A stretch of 64,000 nt of DNA from Mycobacterium sp. MYCO198283 (GCF_021213805.1 NZ_JAJQJI010000001.1:317944-381943), one strand, 5' to 3'. Shown: positions 1 through 8,624, counted from the first letter of the stretch. Made by a program: numbers and translations. The notes: generated by a model from the letters alone, not told the origin.

Positions 1-81
1 ATGCGACGTACCCGTGCTCACGAACAACGCCGCGACCGCAGCGACCAGAGCTACGAGCACCCGACCGATTGCCTTCATCAT
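1..81 (-). CDS. N-terminus of an exported protein (partial)
   Basis: Only the first 27 codons are present; the gene runs off the left edge. The start is an ATG-ATG pair (positions 81 and 78) preceded by AGGGAG. The visible protein is MMKAIGRVLV followed by an alanine/valine-rich hydrophobic run and then STGTSH, which is a typical Sec signal peptide: a short basic n-region, a core of about 14 residues and a polar end. The product is therefore exported or membrane-anchored. The mature domain lies outside the window, so no function can be given. Confidence 0.7.
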   Translation of the reverse strand, partial: MMKAIGRVLVALVAAVAALFVSTGTSH

Positions 82-401
82 CTCCCTGACTGTCTCGACG
101 GTGCCGGATCACCCGCGGTCCACCATCATTCGGTTGTGTGTGCAGTCATCGTGCTCACTGCACGGTTGGCGCGAGCAGCGAATGAGGGTTCTCACAGGCC
201 GCTCTTACGTTGTGCCAATCGTTGACAGGGAGAACATATCGGTGGCCCCGGCGCCGGGCAACGGAAGGGCACGCGTCGCGGCCTCCCGGACGCCGCCGGC
301 GAACCGTTTGCTGGATGGTCGCGCAGCGAGGCGTCGGGGCACGGCGGCGCGCCGCTTCCGGCCTCGAGTTCGGGGCCGTGGTGGGCCGCTGTCCGCCGGC
401 T
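82..401. other. Intergenic stretch without a recognised gene
   Basis: These 320 bases separate the exported-protein gene from the small ORF that ends at 402. Open frames exist on both strands, but their translations are arginine-rich and without recognisable domains, as expected for non-coding high-GC DNA. A TTGACA at about 223-228 resembles a -35 hexamer, but I see no -10 at a suitable distance. Confidence 0.4.
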
Positions 402-554
402 TCAACCGTGGTGCGGCGGTACGTTCTCGCGCAGCCAGTCGTCGCGATCCCGCTCGTCGGGATGCTCGTGGCCACCGCGTTCCCGGCGAGCCGAGGACGG
501 CTCGGCCGGCGGGTCTCCCTTAACTGACGGTGAACCGTCGCGGTCCGGGGTGAT
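402..554 (-). CDS. Small hydrophilic protein, apparent AUC start
   Basis: This frame encodes 50 residues and ends ...DERDRDDWLRENVPPHHG before TGA. The charged, Trp-containing end closing in PPHH-G resembles the tails of small actinobacterial proteins of unknown function, and from about codon 12 the third positions are mostly G or C, as in real genes here. The frame holds no ATG, GTG or TTG between its upstream stop and its end. An excellent Shine-Dalgarno sequence (AAGGAGG) lies 7 bases before an ATC codon at 554, so AUC initiation is the only simple reading. The alternatives are a sequencing error, a strain-specific start-codon mutation or a frameshift. The role is unknown. Confidence 0.45.
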   Translation of the reverse strand: MTPDRDGSPSVKGDPPAEPSSARRERGGHEHPDERDRDDWLRENVPPHHG

Positions 555-570
555 CGCGGCACCTCCTCCT

Positions 571-586
571 TGTGGTCAAGATCACA
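571..586. promoter_or_regulatory. CRP-like palindrome
   Basis: TGTGGTCAAGATCACA fits the CRP/FNR-type pattern TGTGA-N6-TCACA with one mismatch (G for A at base 5). It lies 17-32 bases upstream of the AUC codon of the small ORF. It is a single motif match with no other support. Confidence 0.3.
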
Positions 587-664
587 GTTTGCCGAGCGGG
601 CGCGGCGTGTCCGACGGGGCGATGCCGGGATACCCGCGGGCGCCGACCCGCGGCCGGCACGCCT

Positions 665-1162
665 TCAAATCTCCAGACTCGACAGCTCGCCGATGATCTG
701 CCGGGCCAGCGGCGTCAGCGTCGCCATGCCGTCGCGCACAGCGAACCGCGAGCCGGAGATGTTGACCACCAGCGTGCTGCCCGAGATCCCGGCGAGTCCG
801 CGGGACAGGCCGGCGTCGACGATGCCGGCCGCCAGGCCCGACGCGCGGATGGCCTCGGCGATGCCCAGCAACTCCCGGTCGAGCACGTCGCGGGTAGCTT
901 CCGGCGTGATGTCGCGGGGAGTGACACCGGTGCCGCCCACCGACACCACCAGATCGACGCCGCCGATGACGGCGGTGTTGAGCGCGCTGCGCACCTCGAC
1001 CTCGTCGGCCGCCACGACGACGACCCCGTCGACGAGGAAACCCGCCTCACCGAGCAGTTCGGTGACCAGCGGTCCGCTGTGGTCGTCCTCGTCGCCGTGC
1101 GCGGTGCGATCGTCGACGACGATCACCAGCGCGCGACCCACCAACTCCGCCGCCTGTTCCAT
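665..1162 (-). CDS. MoaB/MogA-family molybdopterin-binding protein, second copy
   Basis: This 165-residue protein belongs to the MoaB/MogA fold, whose members bind or adenylylate molybdopterin during molybdenum-cofactor synthesis in the cytoplasm. The substrate-loop signature GGTGVTPRDITPEAT is present. The second family motif reads GISGS instead of the classical PGSP-like loop, as in its neighbour. It is clearly a paralogue of the gene at 1214-1750, sharing most motifs in the same order, and lies 51 bases downstream on the same strand. Tandem duplication is the simplest explanation. The start is the ATG at 1162, giving the compact single-domain length expected. Whether it is catalytic or only binds cofactor cannot be told. 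Confidence 0.85.
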   Translation of the reverse strand: MEQAAELVGRALVIVVDDRTAHGDEDDHSGPLVTELLGEAGFLVDGVVVVAADEVEVRSALNTAVIGGVDLVVSVGGTGVTPRDITPEATRDVLDRELLGIAEAIRASGLAAGIVDAGLSRGLAGISGSTLVVNISGSRFAVRDGMATLTPLARQIIGELSSLEI

Positions 1163-1213
1163 GGCAACACCGTATCGCTGTGGACCGACAGGACGGCGGC
1201 GGCTCCGGCGCGA

Positions 1214-1750
1214 TCAGGCGTCGAACGTGGACAGCCGGTCGATCACGTGGGTCGCGAGCGGGTTCAAGGTCGCCATGCCGTCGCGGATGGCCGACCGCGA
1301 GCCCGCCAGGTTCACCACGAGGGTGCTTCCGGAGATGCCGGCCACACCCCGCGAGGAACCGGCGTCGACCGCGCCGGCCGCCAGCCCGGAGGACCGGATG
1401 GCCTCGGAGATCCCCAGCAGTTCGCGATCCAGCACGCTGCGGGTTGCTTCCGGGGTGACGTCCCGCGGCGACACGCCGGTCCCCCCGACCGACACCACCA
1501 GATCCGCGCCGCCGATCACCGCCGTGTTCAAGGCGTTACGGATCTCCACCTCGTCGGACGCCACGACCACGACGCCGTCGACGATGAAACCGGCTTCGAC
1601 CAGCAATTCGGTCACCAGCGGCCCGCGGGCGTCGGCGACGTCACCGTGTGCGGCGCGATCGTCGACCACCACCACGAGCGCCCGCCCGACGAACGCCGGG
1701 TCGGCCGGCGCGACCACCGAGAGCTCGGCCGGCGCGACGGCGCGGATCAC
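1214..1750 (-). CDS. moaB2: MoaB2-type molybdopterin-binding protein
   Basis: This 178-residue MoaB/MogA-family protein carries the molybdopterin-loop motif GGTGVSPRDVTPEAT and a closing GISGSTLVVN segment. It is a candidate cytoplasmic molybdenum-cofactor enzyme. Its ATG overlaps the stop codon of pepD by 4 bases, so the two are translationally coupled. The same pepD-moaB2 pair follows mprAB in M. tuberculosis (Rv0983-Rv0984), which supports the name. The N-terminus (about 20 residues rich in Ala) is longer than that of the downstream copy. Why a molybdopterin protein travels with an envelope-stress protease is not evident from the sequence. Confidence 0.88.
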   Translation of the reverse strand: MIRAVAPAELSVVAPADPAFVGRALVVVVDDRAAHGDVADARGPLVTELLVEAGFIVDGVVVVASDEVEIRNALNTAVIGGADLVVSVGGTGVSPRDVTPEATRSVLDRELLGISEAIRSSGLAAGAVDAGSSRGVAGISGSTLVVNLAGSRSAIRDGMATLNPLATHVIDRLSTFDA

Positions 1751-3093
1751 TGCGGCGCCTCGCCGAGCGTGACCTCGACGGTCTTCTCGGCACCCGAGTC
1801 GTCCCTGTAGGTCAGCGTCACCTTGTCGCCCGGAGCCCGGGAGCGCACCGCGGCGACCAGCGCCTGCGAACTGGTGATGGTCCGGTCGTCGACCTTGGTG
1901 ACCACCACGCCGGTGGGTAGGCCGGCCGCCGCGGCAGCGCCACCGCCGACCACCTCGGCGATCCGGGCGCCGTTGACGCTGACGTCGTTGGCGACCTGGA
2001 CGCCGAGGGATGCGTGCGTCGCCTTGCCGGTGCTGATCAGCTGTTCGGCGATGCGTTTGGCTTGGTCGACCGGGATGGCGAAGCCGAGGCCGATGTTGCC
2101 GCCCTGCGATTCCGGCGAGTCGCCGCCGAGCGCGGCGATCGCGGTGTTGATGCCGATCAGCTCGCCGTTCATGTTGACCAGCGGGCCGCCGGAGTTGCCG
2201 GGGTTGATCGCGGCGTCCGTCTGGATGGCGTCGAGCACGGTGTTCTGGTCTCGGCTGTTCCCGGCCGACGACACCGGCCGGTTGAGCGCGCTGACGATGC
2301 CGGAGGTGACGGTGCCGTCCAGGCCCAGCGGTGAGCCGACGGCGACGACCTGCTGACCGACCCGGACATTGGCGGACGAGCCGAGCGCGATCGGGGTCAG
2401 CCCGGACACGTTCTGCGCCCGGACCACGGCGATGTCGGTCGCCGGATCGGCGCCGACCACCTCGAACGGCGCGGTGCGACCGTCGTGGAAGCTCACCGTG
2501 GTCTCGGGCCGTCCGCCCGTCGTGCGGGTGTTCGCCGCGTCGATCACGTGATTGTTCGTCAGGATGAGCCCGTCGGCGGAGAGGACGACGCCCGAGCCTT
2601 CCGACATCGCGCGGCCGGTGACGATCTCCAGCTTCACCACGCTGGGCACGACTTTGGCCGCCACCTGCTCCACCGAGCCTTGCGGCGCGGCGGCGGCCGC
2701 GGGCACTCCCGGCGTCGCCGGTGCGCCGAGGGTCGTGGTGGTCGTGGGCCGGTCGGGCTGCGCGAGCAGCGCCACGCCACCGCCGATGCCGCCCGACACC
2801 AGTGCCAGCGCCACCGCCCCGGCCGTCAACGCACCTGCCCGCGAACGCTTCTGCGGCTCCGGGCGGGTGGGGTAGGCCCCGGTCTGCGGGTGCCGGGCGC
2901 CGGGGTCGCCGTACTGCGGGTACCCCTGCCGATAGGGCTGCTGCGCATACCGCCAGTCGTACGGATACGACGACGGATAGGGCGTTGTGCCCGTAACCGA
3001 CTGCCGCTCACGGAAACCGGTGTCCTGGTCACGGCCAGGCGGAGGGGGCGAGAACCTCGGGTTCGTCATGTCGCGCGGTCGCTTCCTGTTCAC
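1747..3093 (-). CDS. pepD: HtrA-like membrane serine protease PepD
   Basis: This 448-residue HtrA/DegP-type protease-chaperone acts on misfolded envelope proteins. The order is a proline/tyrosine-rich cytoplasmic tail (1-84), one membrane anchor (about 86-111), a trypsin-like domain with the triad His182 (TNNHVI), Asp220 (ATDIAVV) and Ser301 (GNSGGPL), then one PDZ domain (about 360-445). The start shown is GTG at 3093. An in-frame ATG at 3069 (MTNPRFSPPP) with AGGAAG upstream matches the N-terminal motif of M. tuberculosis PepD and may be the true start. The gene lies downstream of mprB across an 83-base gap holding TCTCAG direct repeats, which suggests its own MprA-controlled promoter. Confidence 0.95.
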   Translation of the reverse strand: MNRKRPRDMTNPRFSPPPPGRDQDTGFRERQSVTGTTPYPSSYPYDWRYAQQPYRQGYPQYGDPGARHPQTGAYPTRPEPQKRSRAGALTAGAVALALVSGGIGGGVALLAQPDRPTTTTTLGAPATPGVPAAAAAPQGSVEQVAAKVVPSVVKLEIVTGRAMSEGSGVVLSADGLILTNNHVIDAANTRTTGGRPETTVSFHDGRTAPFEVVGADPATDIAVVRAQNVSGLTPIALGSSANVRVGQQVVAVGSPLGLDGTVTSGIVSALNRPVSSAGNSRDQNTVLDAIQTDAAINPGNSGGPLVNMNGELIGINTAIAALGGDSPESQGGNIGLGFAIPVDQAKRIAEQLISTGKATHASLGVQVANDVSVNGARIAEVVGGGAAAAAGLPTGVVVTKVDDRTITSSQALVAAVRSRAPGDKVTLTYRDDSGAEKTVEVTLGEAPQ

Positions 3094-3148
3094 TGCCCGG
3101 CTGCTGTCCGGGACGGATTATGCGATGCCATCAGCGTGCTCGGGTGGT

Positions 3149-3165
3149 CTGAGAACGCACTGAGA
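3149..3165 (-). promoter_or_regulatory. MprA-type direct repeats upstream of pepD
   Basis: Read on the pepD strand this is TCTCAG-TGCGT-TCTCAG, two identical hexamers 11 bases apart, about one helical turn. The same arrangement with a different spacer occurs in front of mprA (5310-5326). MprA is known to bind direct repeats at its own promoter and at pepD, so this is very likely an MprA box. A CATAAT hexamer at 3117-3122 downstream could be the -10 element. Confidence 0.7.
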
Positions 3166-3176
3166 AGGAGTTCGCA

Positions 3177-4604
3177 TCATCCCGAGACTTTTTCGGCCGC
3201 CGACACGACCGCCGGCCCCGTCGACGACGGGCGCCCCGGGAGCAACATGTGGATCGTCGTACCCGGCGGGTTGCCCCCCAAAACGGTGTCCTCGATGTGC
3301 AGGCTGCCGCCGTGCTTGAGCACCACCTGCTTGACGATCGCGAGTCCGAGGCCCGAGCCCGGCATTGCCCGGGCCTGCGTCGACCGGTAGAACCGCTCGA
3401 ACACGAGCGCACGTTCCTGCGGCGGAATGCCCGGCCCCTGGTCGGCCACTGTCAGGTCCGCATGCGCCGGATCCGTCTGCCGCAGCCGCACGGTGACGCG
3501 GCCGTTGGGCGGGCTCCACTTCGCGGCGTTGTCCATCAGGTTGAGGACCGCACGCGACAGGCCGGCGGCATCGCCGAAGACCTGCCAGCCGACGACGTCG
3601 ACATCGAACTGGATGTCGTTGCGGCGCCGTCGAACCCGCTCGAGGCAGCGGTCGACGACGTCGACGAGCTCGACCGCCTCGTACACCACGCAGCCGGCAT
3701 CGTCGCGGGTGAGGTCGACGAGATCGCCGACCAGCGTCGACAACTCCTCGATCTGGGCGATGACGTCGGCCCGCAGGCCCGCCATCTCCTCCTCCGGCAG
3801 CCGCGGCGCGCCCGGCGCCATCGAGGCCATGAGCAGCTCGACATTGGTACGCAGCGATGTCAGCGGCGTCCGCAGCTCGTGGCCCGCGTCCGACACCAGC
3901 CGGCCCTGCCGCTCGCGCGACTCGGCGAGCGCCCGCAGCATCATGTTGAAGCTCTCGGTCAGCCGGGCCAGCTCGTCGCTGCCGGCCACCGGGATCGGCC
4001 GCAGGTCGTCGGTGCGGGCGACCCGTTCGGCCGCCTCGGTCAAGCGCCGCACCGGCCGCAGCCCGGTCCGGGCGACCATGCCGCCGGCGACCGCGGCGAT
4101 CACCACCCCGGCGCCGCCGATGATCAGCAGCACCGTGCCCAGACGTCGCAACACGACGTCCGTCGGGTCGAGGCTCTTCGACAGCATCAGCGTGCTGCCG
4201 TTCGACAGCCGCAGGGCGAGCACCCGCTGGTGGTCAGCCGTCCGCAGCGACAGCAGCAGCCGGCCGGACACCACGTCCTTCTCCGGCGCACCGATGGGCA
4301 GGCTCTGCCCCTCCTGGTTCGCCGCGAAGCGGGTGCGGCCCGGGATGATCAGCACCGCGTTCACGTCCGAGTACGCGGTGCCTTCGATCGCCTTGGCCGG
4401 ATCGGCCTCCAGCGAGCCGCTGTCCATCAGCAGCCGGGCGCGGCTCTGCAGCTGGTTGTCGATGTCCTGGTACAGCGCGGCCGACACCACCGCGTACACC
4501 GCCGCCGCCATCAGCACCACCACCAGCGCCACCATCGACATCGCCAGCAGCATCACCCGCGCCCGCAGCGACAGCGAGTTCGGCGCCGCCGCCGGTGAGA
4601 TCAC
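3177..4604 (-). CDS. mprB: Sensor histidine kinase MprB
   Basis: This 475-residue membrane kinase senses envelope stress and phosphorylates MprA. It has a first membrane helix (about 17-42), an extracytoplasmic sensor (about 43-155), a second helix (about 157-175), a HAMP linker, a HisKA domain with His242 in [13 protein letters not shown], and an ATPase domain with an N box (LMDNAAKW) and G boxes ([16 protein letters not shown]). I place the start at GTG 4604, which overlaps the mprA stop as GTGA and gives the MISPAA-like N-terminus. A longer reading upstream only back-translates mprA. MprAB is the activating system for sigE and pepD in mycobacteria. Confidence 0.95.
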   Translation of the reverse strand: MISPAAAPNSLSLRARVMLLAMSMVALVVVLMAAAVYAVVSAALYQDIDNQLQSRARLLMDSGSLEADPAKAIEGTAYSDVNAVLIIPGRTRFAANQEGQSLPIGAPEKDVVSGRLLLSLRTADHQRVLALRLSNGSTLMLSKSLDPTDVVLRRLGTVLLIIGGAGVVIAAVAGGMVARTGLRPVRRLTEAAERVARTDDLRPIPVAGSDELARLTESFNMMLRALAESRERQGRLVSDAGHELRTPLTSLRTNVELLMASMAPGAPRLPEEEMAGLRADVIAQIEELSTLVGDLVDLTRDDAGCVVYEAVELVDVVDRCLERVRRRRNDIQFDVDVVGWQVFGDAAGLSRAVLNLMDNAAKWSPPNGRVTVRLRQTDPAHADLTVADQGPGIPPQERALVFERFYRSTQARAMPGSGLGLAIVKQVVLKHGGSLHIEDTVLGGNPPGTTIHMLLPGRPSSTGPAVVSAAEKVSG

Positions 4605-5287
4605 GGCGGCGTCTCCCGCAGCACGTAGCCGACGCCGCGCACGGTGTGGATGAGCCGGGACTCCCCCTGCGCCTCGGTCTTGCGGCGCAGGTAGCCGATG
4701 TAGACCTCGAGCGCATTGCCCGAGGTCGGGAAGTCGAAGCCCCACACCTCCTCGAGGATGCGGCTCCGGGTGAGCACCCGGCGCGGGTTGGCGATCAGCA
4801 TCTCCAGCAGGGCGAACTCGGTGCGGGTGAGGCTGATGCGCCGGTCACCGCGGGTGACTTCACGGGTCGAGGGGTCGAGGCTGAGGTCGGCGAACGTCAG
4901 CGCCGGCGATTCGATGGCGGAGTCGGCGGCGGTCCGGCGGAGCAGGGCGCGGATACGCGCGAGCAGTTCCTCCAGCGCGAAGGGCTTGGGCAGGTAGTCG
5001 TCGGCGCCGGCGTCGAGTCCCGCCACCCGCTCGGAGACCGAGTCGCGGGCGGTCAGCACCAGGATGGGCAGGTCGTCGCCGGTGCTGCGCAGCTGCCGGC
5101 AGACCTCCAGGCCGTCGAGCCGCGGCATCATCACGTCGAGGACCAGCGCGTCGGGCCGGTCGGCGGTGATGGCTTCGAGCGCTTCGACGCCGTCCTGGGC
5201 CAGCGACACGGTGTAGCCGTTGAAGGACAGGGAGCGGCGCAGCGACTCGCGGACCGCGCGATCGTCGTCGACGACTAGTAGACGCAC
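4601..5287 (-). CDS. mprA: OmpR-family response regulator MprA
   Basis: This 228-residue regulator has a receiver domain (1-120) with the acidic pocket VVDDD, phosphoacceptor Asp51 (LVLDVMMP), and the conserved Thr/Lys in LTARDS and YLPKPF. A winged-helix DNA-binding domain follows (about 130-228, ending [11 protein letters not shown]). The start is GTG at 5287. It is the first gene of the mprA-mprB pair and overlaps mprB by 4 bases. TCTCAG repeats 23-39 bases upstream of the GTG point to autoregulation. The protein is nearly the same as M. tuberculosis Rv0981 throughout. Confidence 0.96.
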   Translation of the reverse strand: MRLLVVDDDRAVRESLRRSLSFNGYTVSLAQDGVEALEAITADRPDALVLDVMMPRLDGLEVCRQLRSTGDDLPILVLTARDSVSERVAGLDAGADDYLPKPFALEELLARIRALLRRTAADSAIESPALTFADLSLDPSTREVTRGDRRISLTRTEFALLEMLIANPRRVLTRSRILEEVWGFDFPTSGNALEVYIGYLRRKTEAQGESRLIHTVRGVGYVLRETPP

Positions 5288-5309
5288 CGGTTCAGTGTCG
5301 GCCAGCCGC

Positions 5310-5326
5310 CTGAGATCCGGCTGAGA
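5310..5326 (-). promoter_or_regulatory. MprA-type direct repeats upstream of mprA
   Basis: On the mprA strand the sequence is TCTCAG-CCGGA-TCTCAG with the same 11-base period as the repeat before pepD. Its position 23-39 bases upstream of the start suits autoregulation. An isolated hexamer pair could arise by chance, but the matched pair in two MprA-linked promoters makes this unlikely. Confidence 0.7.
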
Positions 5327-5350
5327 GGCGCGCCGCGGCGCGCGGCGGTG

Positions 5351-5524
5351 CTAGCGGCGGTCGAGGTCGATCAGGCCGAGGCGGGCGGCCTTGAGCAGGC
5401 GGCGGGGCACCTTGTGCTGGCGGCCGCCCACGGTCACGCCGACCAGTTCGGCGGGCTTGGCCTTCCACTGGGCGCGTCGACTGCGGGTGTTCGCACGCGA
5501 CATCCGGCGCTTGGGCACAGCCAT
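5351..5524 (-). CDS. rpmF: 50S ribosomal protein L32 (cysteine-free form)
   Basis: This 57-residue basic protein starts [17 protein letters not shown] and ends [13 protein letters not shown], the normal length for bacterial bL32. It has none of the four Cys that bind zinc in C+ forms of L32, so it is the zinc-independent C- type, as in M. tuberculosis RpmF (Rv0979A), which occupies the same place near mprA. The start ATG at 5524 has GAAGGAG 9 bases upstream. Whether it is the main L32 or a paralogue made under zinc limitation cannot be judged here, since no Zur box is seen. Confidence 0.95.
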   Translation of the reverse strand: MAVPKRRMSRANTRSRRAQWKAKPAELVGVTVGGRQHKVPRRLLKAARLGLIDLDRR

Positions 5525-5661
5525 GGGTACGGCTCCTTCGGGATCGAACGATTGCGGCCGCGGACGTGAACAGCTCACCGGCGACGAAAAGTTGACCTCA
5601 GGATAGCCGCTTGGCCGCGGTGTCTCCAAAGCGCCGTGAGGTCGGGTCGCCCCGTCGTGCC

Positions 5662-5716
5662 TTGACGCGGTACCGCCGGGATCGGCTAGCCTGCTGCTGA
5701 CCTACCAGTTGGTAGG
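5662..5716 (+). promoter_or_regulatory. Promoter with perfect palindromic operator for the acyl-CoA operon
   Basis: TTGACG (5662-5667) and TAGCCT (5687-5692) form a plausible sigma-A promoter with a 19-base spacer. Around the expected transcription start lies CCTACCA-GT-TGGTAGG (5701-5716), a perfect 7-bp inverted repeat. Size and placement suit a TetR-family repressor blocking the operon that begins at 5742. No regulator gene is adjacent in this window, so the binding protein is unknown. Confidence 0.65.
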
Positions 5717-5741
5717 GAGCGCAGCGATCGGAGTTCGAGTG

Positions 5742-7451
5742 GTGACAGCGGCCCGGCGCGCGGTGCGCATCGGCAACTGCTCGGGCTTCTACGGCGACCG
5801 GCTGGCCGCGATGCGCGAGATGCTCACCGGCGGTGAGCTCGACTATCTGACCGGCGACTACCTCGCCGAACTCACGATGCTCATCCTGGCCCGCGACCGC
5901 GCCAAGGACCCGGCGCGCGGCTACGCCAAGACCTTTCTGCGCCAGCTCGAGGACTGTCTCGGGCTGGCGTCGGACGCCGGGGTGCGAATCGTCACCAACG
6001 CCGGCGGACTGAATCCCGCCGGTCTGGCCGACGCCGTGCGGGCGCTCGCGCAGCAGGTGGGCGTGCCGGTGCGGGTGGCGCACGTCGAAGGCGACGACCT
6101 CGCGGGCCGAGCCGCCGAACTCGGGCTGCCCGGGACGCCGCTGGCGGCGAACGCCTACCTGGGTGCGTGGGGCATCGTCGACTGCCTGAACGCCGGCGCC
6201 GACATCGTGGTGACGGGCCGCGTCACCGACGCCTCGGTGACCGTCGGTCCCGCGGCCGCGCACTTCGGCTGGTCGCGCACCGACTACGACGCGCTCGCGG
6301 GCGCGGTGGCCGCGGGGCACGTCATCGAGTGCGGCACGCAGGCGACCGGCGGCAACTTCGCGTTCTTCACCGAGCTGCCCGACCTCCGCCACCCGGGCTT
6401 CCCGCTCGCGGAGATCGCCGCCGACGGCTCCGCGGTGATCACCAAACATCCGGGCACCGGCGGGGCGGTCACGGTCGACACCGTCACCGCGCAGCTGCTC
6501 TACGAGGTCGGCGACGCCCGCTACGCCAACCCCGACGTCACCCTGCGCCTCGATTCGGTCGCGCTTGACGACGACGGCCCCGACCGCGTGCGCCTGCACG
6601 GGGTTCGCGGTGAGGCGCCGCCGCCGGACCTGAAGGTCAGCCTCAACGAGGTCGGCGGCTTCCGCAACGAGATGACGTTCGTGCTGACCGGCCTGGACGT
6701 CGACGCCAAGGCGGACCTGGTGCGGCGCCAGCTCGACGCGGCGCTTTCCGCGCGGCCGGCCGAGCTGCAGTGGACCCTCGCGCGCACCGACCACGTCGAC
6801 GCCGACACCGAGGAGACGGCCAGCGCGCTGCTGCGGTGCGTGGTCCGCGACCCCGACCCGGCGAAGGTGGGCCGCCGGTTCTCCGGCGCCGCCGTCGAGT
6901 TGGCGCTCGCCAGCTATCCCGGCTTCCACGCGACCGCACCGCCGGGCGACGGCCAGGTGTACGGCGTCTTCGCGCCCGCCTACGTGCCCGTCGCACAGGT
7001 GCCGCACGTCGCCGTGCATCCCGACGGCACCCGCGTCGACATCTCCCCGGCCGTCGAGACCCGCGCGCTGCAGCCCGTCGCCGAGCCCGCGCTGCCGCAC
7101 CCGCCGCAGCCCGGCCCGATGCGGCGGGCACCGCTAGGGGCGGTCGCGGGCGCCCGCAGCGGCGACAAGGGCGGCAGCGCGAACATCGGCGTCTGGGTGC
7201 GATCACCCGAGCAGTGGCCGTGGCTCGTCCACACCCTGACCGTCGACCGACTCCGCGAGCTGCTGCCCGAGACCGCCGGGCTGCCGGTGAGCAGGACCGT
7301 GTTGCCGCAGCTGCGGGCGCTCAACTTCGTCGTCGACGGCATTCTCGGCCGCGGCGTCGCGTACCAGGCCCGCTTCGACCCGCAGGCCAAGGGCCTCGGC
7401 GAATGGTTGCGAAGCCGTCACCTCGACATCCCGGAGGACCTGCTGTCATGA
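5742..7451 (+). CDS. AtuA-like DUF1446 acyclic-terpene utilisation protein
   Basis: This 569-residue cytoplasmic protein belongs to the DUF1446/AtuA family. Typical segments are IGNCSGFYGDR at the start, TGDYLAELTM, ITNAGGLNP-type and VTGRVTDASVTVGPA, then a C-terminal region with ARSGDKGGSANIGVWVR. AtuA of Pseudomonas is needed for growth on citronellol and geraniol, but its reaction is not settled. I chose GTG 5742 because GGAG lies 8 bases upstream; GTG 5739 is equally possible. It is the first gene of a six-gene chain and overlaps the next by 4 bases (ATGA). The counterpart in M. tuberculosis is Rv0976c. Confidence 0.85.
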   Translation: MTAARRAVRIGNCSGFYGDRLAAMREMLTGGELDYLTGDYLAELTMLILARDRAKDPARGYAKTFLRQLEDCLGLASDAGVRIVTNAGGLNPAGLADAVRALAQQVGVPVRVAHVEGDDLAGRAAELGLPGTPLAANAYLGAWGIVDCLNAGADIVVTGRVTDASVTVGPAAAHFGWSRTDYDALAGAVAAGHVIECGTQATGGNFAFFTELPDLRHPGFPLAEIAADGSAVITKHPGTGGAVTVDTVTAQLLYEVGDARYANPDVTLRLDSVALDDDGPDRVRLHGVRGEAPPPDLKVSLNEVGGFRNEMTFVLTGLDVDAKADLVRRQLDAALSARPAELQWTLARTDHVDADTEETASALLRCVVRDPDPAKVGRRFSGAAVELALASYPGFHATAPPGDGQVYGVFAPAYVPVAQVPHVAVHPDGTRVDISPAVETRALQPVAEPALPHPPQPGPMRRAPLGAVAGARSGDKGGSANIGVWVRSPEQWPWLVHTLTVDRLRELLPETAGLPVSRTVLPQLRALNFVVDGILGRGVAYQARFDPQAKGLGEWLRSRHLDIPEDLLS

Positions 7452-8596
7452 GCATCTGGACGACGCCCGAGCGCGAAACGCTGCGCAAGACGGTGCGAGC
7501 CTTCGCCGAGCGGGAGATCCTGCCGCACGTCGACGAGTGGGAGCGCGCCGGCGAGTTGCCGCGTGAGCTGCATCGGCGGGCCGGCGAGGCCGGGCTGTTG
7601 GGCGCCGGGATGCCCGAGGAGGTCGGCGGCGGTGGTGGCGACGGCGCGGACGCCCTGGTCATCTGCGAGGAACTGCACACCGCGGGGGTGTCGGGTGGCG
7701 TGTTCGCGTCGCTGTTCACCTGCGGCATCGCCACCCCGCACATGGCGGCGACCGGTGACCGGCGGCTGATCGACACGTTCGTCACGCCCACGCTGCGCGG
7801 CGAGTTGATCGGCGCGCTGGCGATCACCGAACCCGGCGGCGGCTCCGACGTCGGGCACCTGACCACCACCGCCCGCCGGGAGGGCGACCACTACGTCGTC
7901 AACGGCGCCAAGACCTACATCACCTCCGGCGTCCGCGCCGACTACGTCGTCACCGCGGTGCGCACCGGCGGCCCGGGCGCTGCCGGGGTGTCGCTGCTGG
8001 TGGTCGAGAAGGGCACGCCCGGCTTCGAGGTCGGGCGCAAGCTGGAGAAGATGGGCTGGCGGTCGTCGGACACCGCCGAGCTGTCCTACACCGACGTGCG
8101 GGTACCCGCCGAGAACCTCGTCGGGGCGGAGAACTCCGGCTTCGCCCAGATTGCCGCGGCGTTCGTGTCCGAGCGGGTGGGACTCGCGGCGCAGGCCTAC
8201 GCCAGCGCGCAGCGCTGCCTGGACATCACGGTGCAGTGGTGCCGCGACCGGGAGACGTTCGGCCGGCCGTTGATCGCGCGCCAGGCGGTGCAGAACACGC
8301 TGAGCGAGATGGCCCGCCGCATCGACGTCGCCCGCGTCTACACCCGCCACGTCGTCGAACGGCAGTTGGCGGGTGACCACAACCTGATCGCCGAGGTGTG
8401 TTTCGCGAAGAACACCGCCGTCGAAGCCGGCGAGTGGGTGGCGCATCAGGCGGTGCAGTTGTTCGGCGGGCTCGGCTACATGGCCGAGAGCGAGGTCGAG
8501 CGGCAATACCGCGACATGCGCATCCTCGGCATCGGCGGCGGCACCACCGAGATCCTCACCTCGCTGGCCGCCAAGGCGTTGGGCTACCAGGCGTGA
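7448..8596 (+). CDS. fadE13: Acyl-CoA dehydrogenase FadE13
   Basis: This 382-residue FAD enzyme should introduce the alpha-beta double bond into an acyl-CoA thioester. It shows the N-terminal helical domain, the flavin-binding segment ITEPGGGSD (126-134), the middle beta domain and the C-terminal helical domain ending GIGGGTTEIL. The usual MCAD-type Glu before Gly-Thr is absent (GGGTT). Glu242 in VSERVGLA sits at the position used as base by isovaleryl-CoA and citronellyl-CoA dehydrogenases, which suggests a branched substrate. The ATG overlaps the stop of the AtuA-like gene (ATGA). The next gene, the carboxylase beta subunit, follows after 28 bases. Confidence 0.9.
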   Translation: MSIWTTPERETLRKTVRAFAEREILPHVDEWERAGELPRELHRRAGEAGLLGAGMPEEVGGGGGDGADALVICEELHTAGVSGGVFASLFTCGIATPHMAATGDRRLIDTFVTPTLRGELIGALAITEPGGGSDVGHLTTTARREGDHYVVNGAKTYITSGVRADYVVTAVRTGGPGAAGVSLLVVEKGTPGFEVGRKLEKMGWRSSDTAELSYTDVRVPAENLVGAENSGFAQIAAAFVSERVGLAAQAYASAQRCLDITVQWCRDRETFGRPLIARQAVQNTLSEMARRIDVARVYTRHVVERQLAGDHNLIAEVCFAKNTAVEAGEWVAHQAVQLFGGLGYMAESEVERQYRDMRILGIGGGTTEILTSLAAKALGYQA

Positions 8597-8624
8597 CGGC
8601 AGCGACAAGCGGAGCGGATCGCCC

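Noticed and set aside
240..523. Plus-strand frame from a GTG after AGGGAGA, about 94 codons
   Set aside because: The translation is extremely arginine-rich without any domain and runs antisense to the small ORF at 402-554; such frames are common by chance at this GC content.
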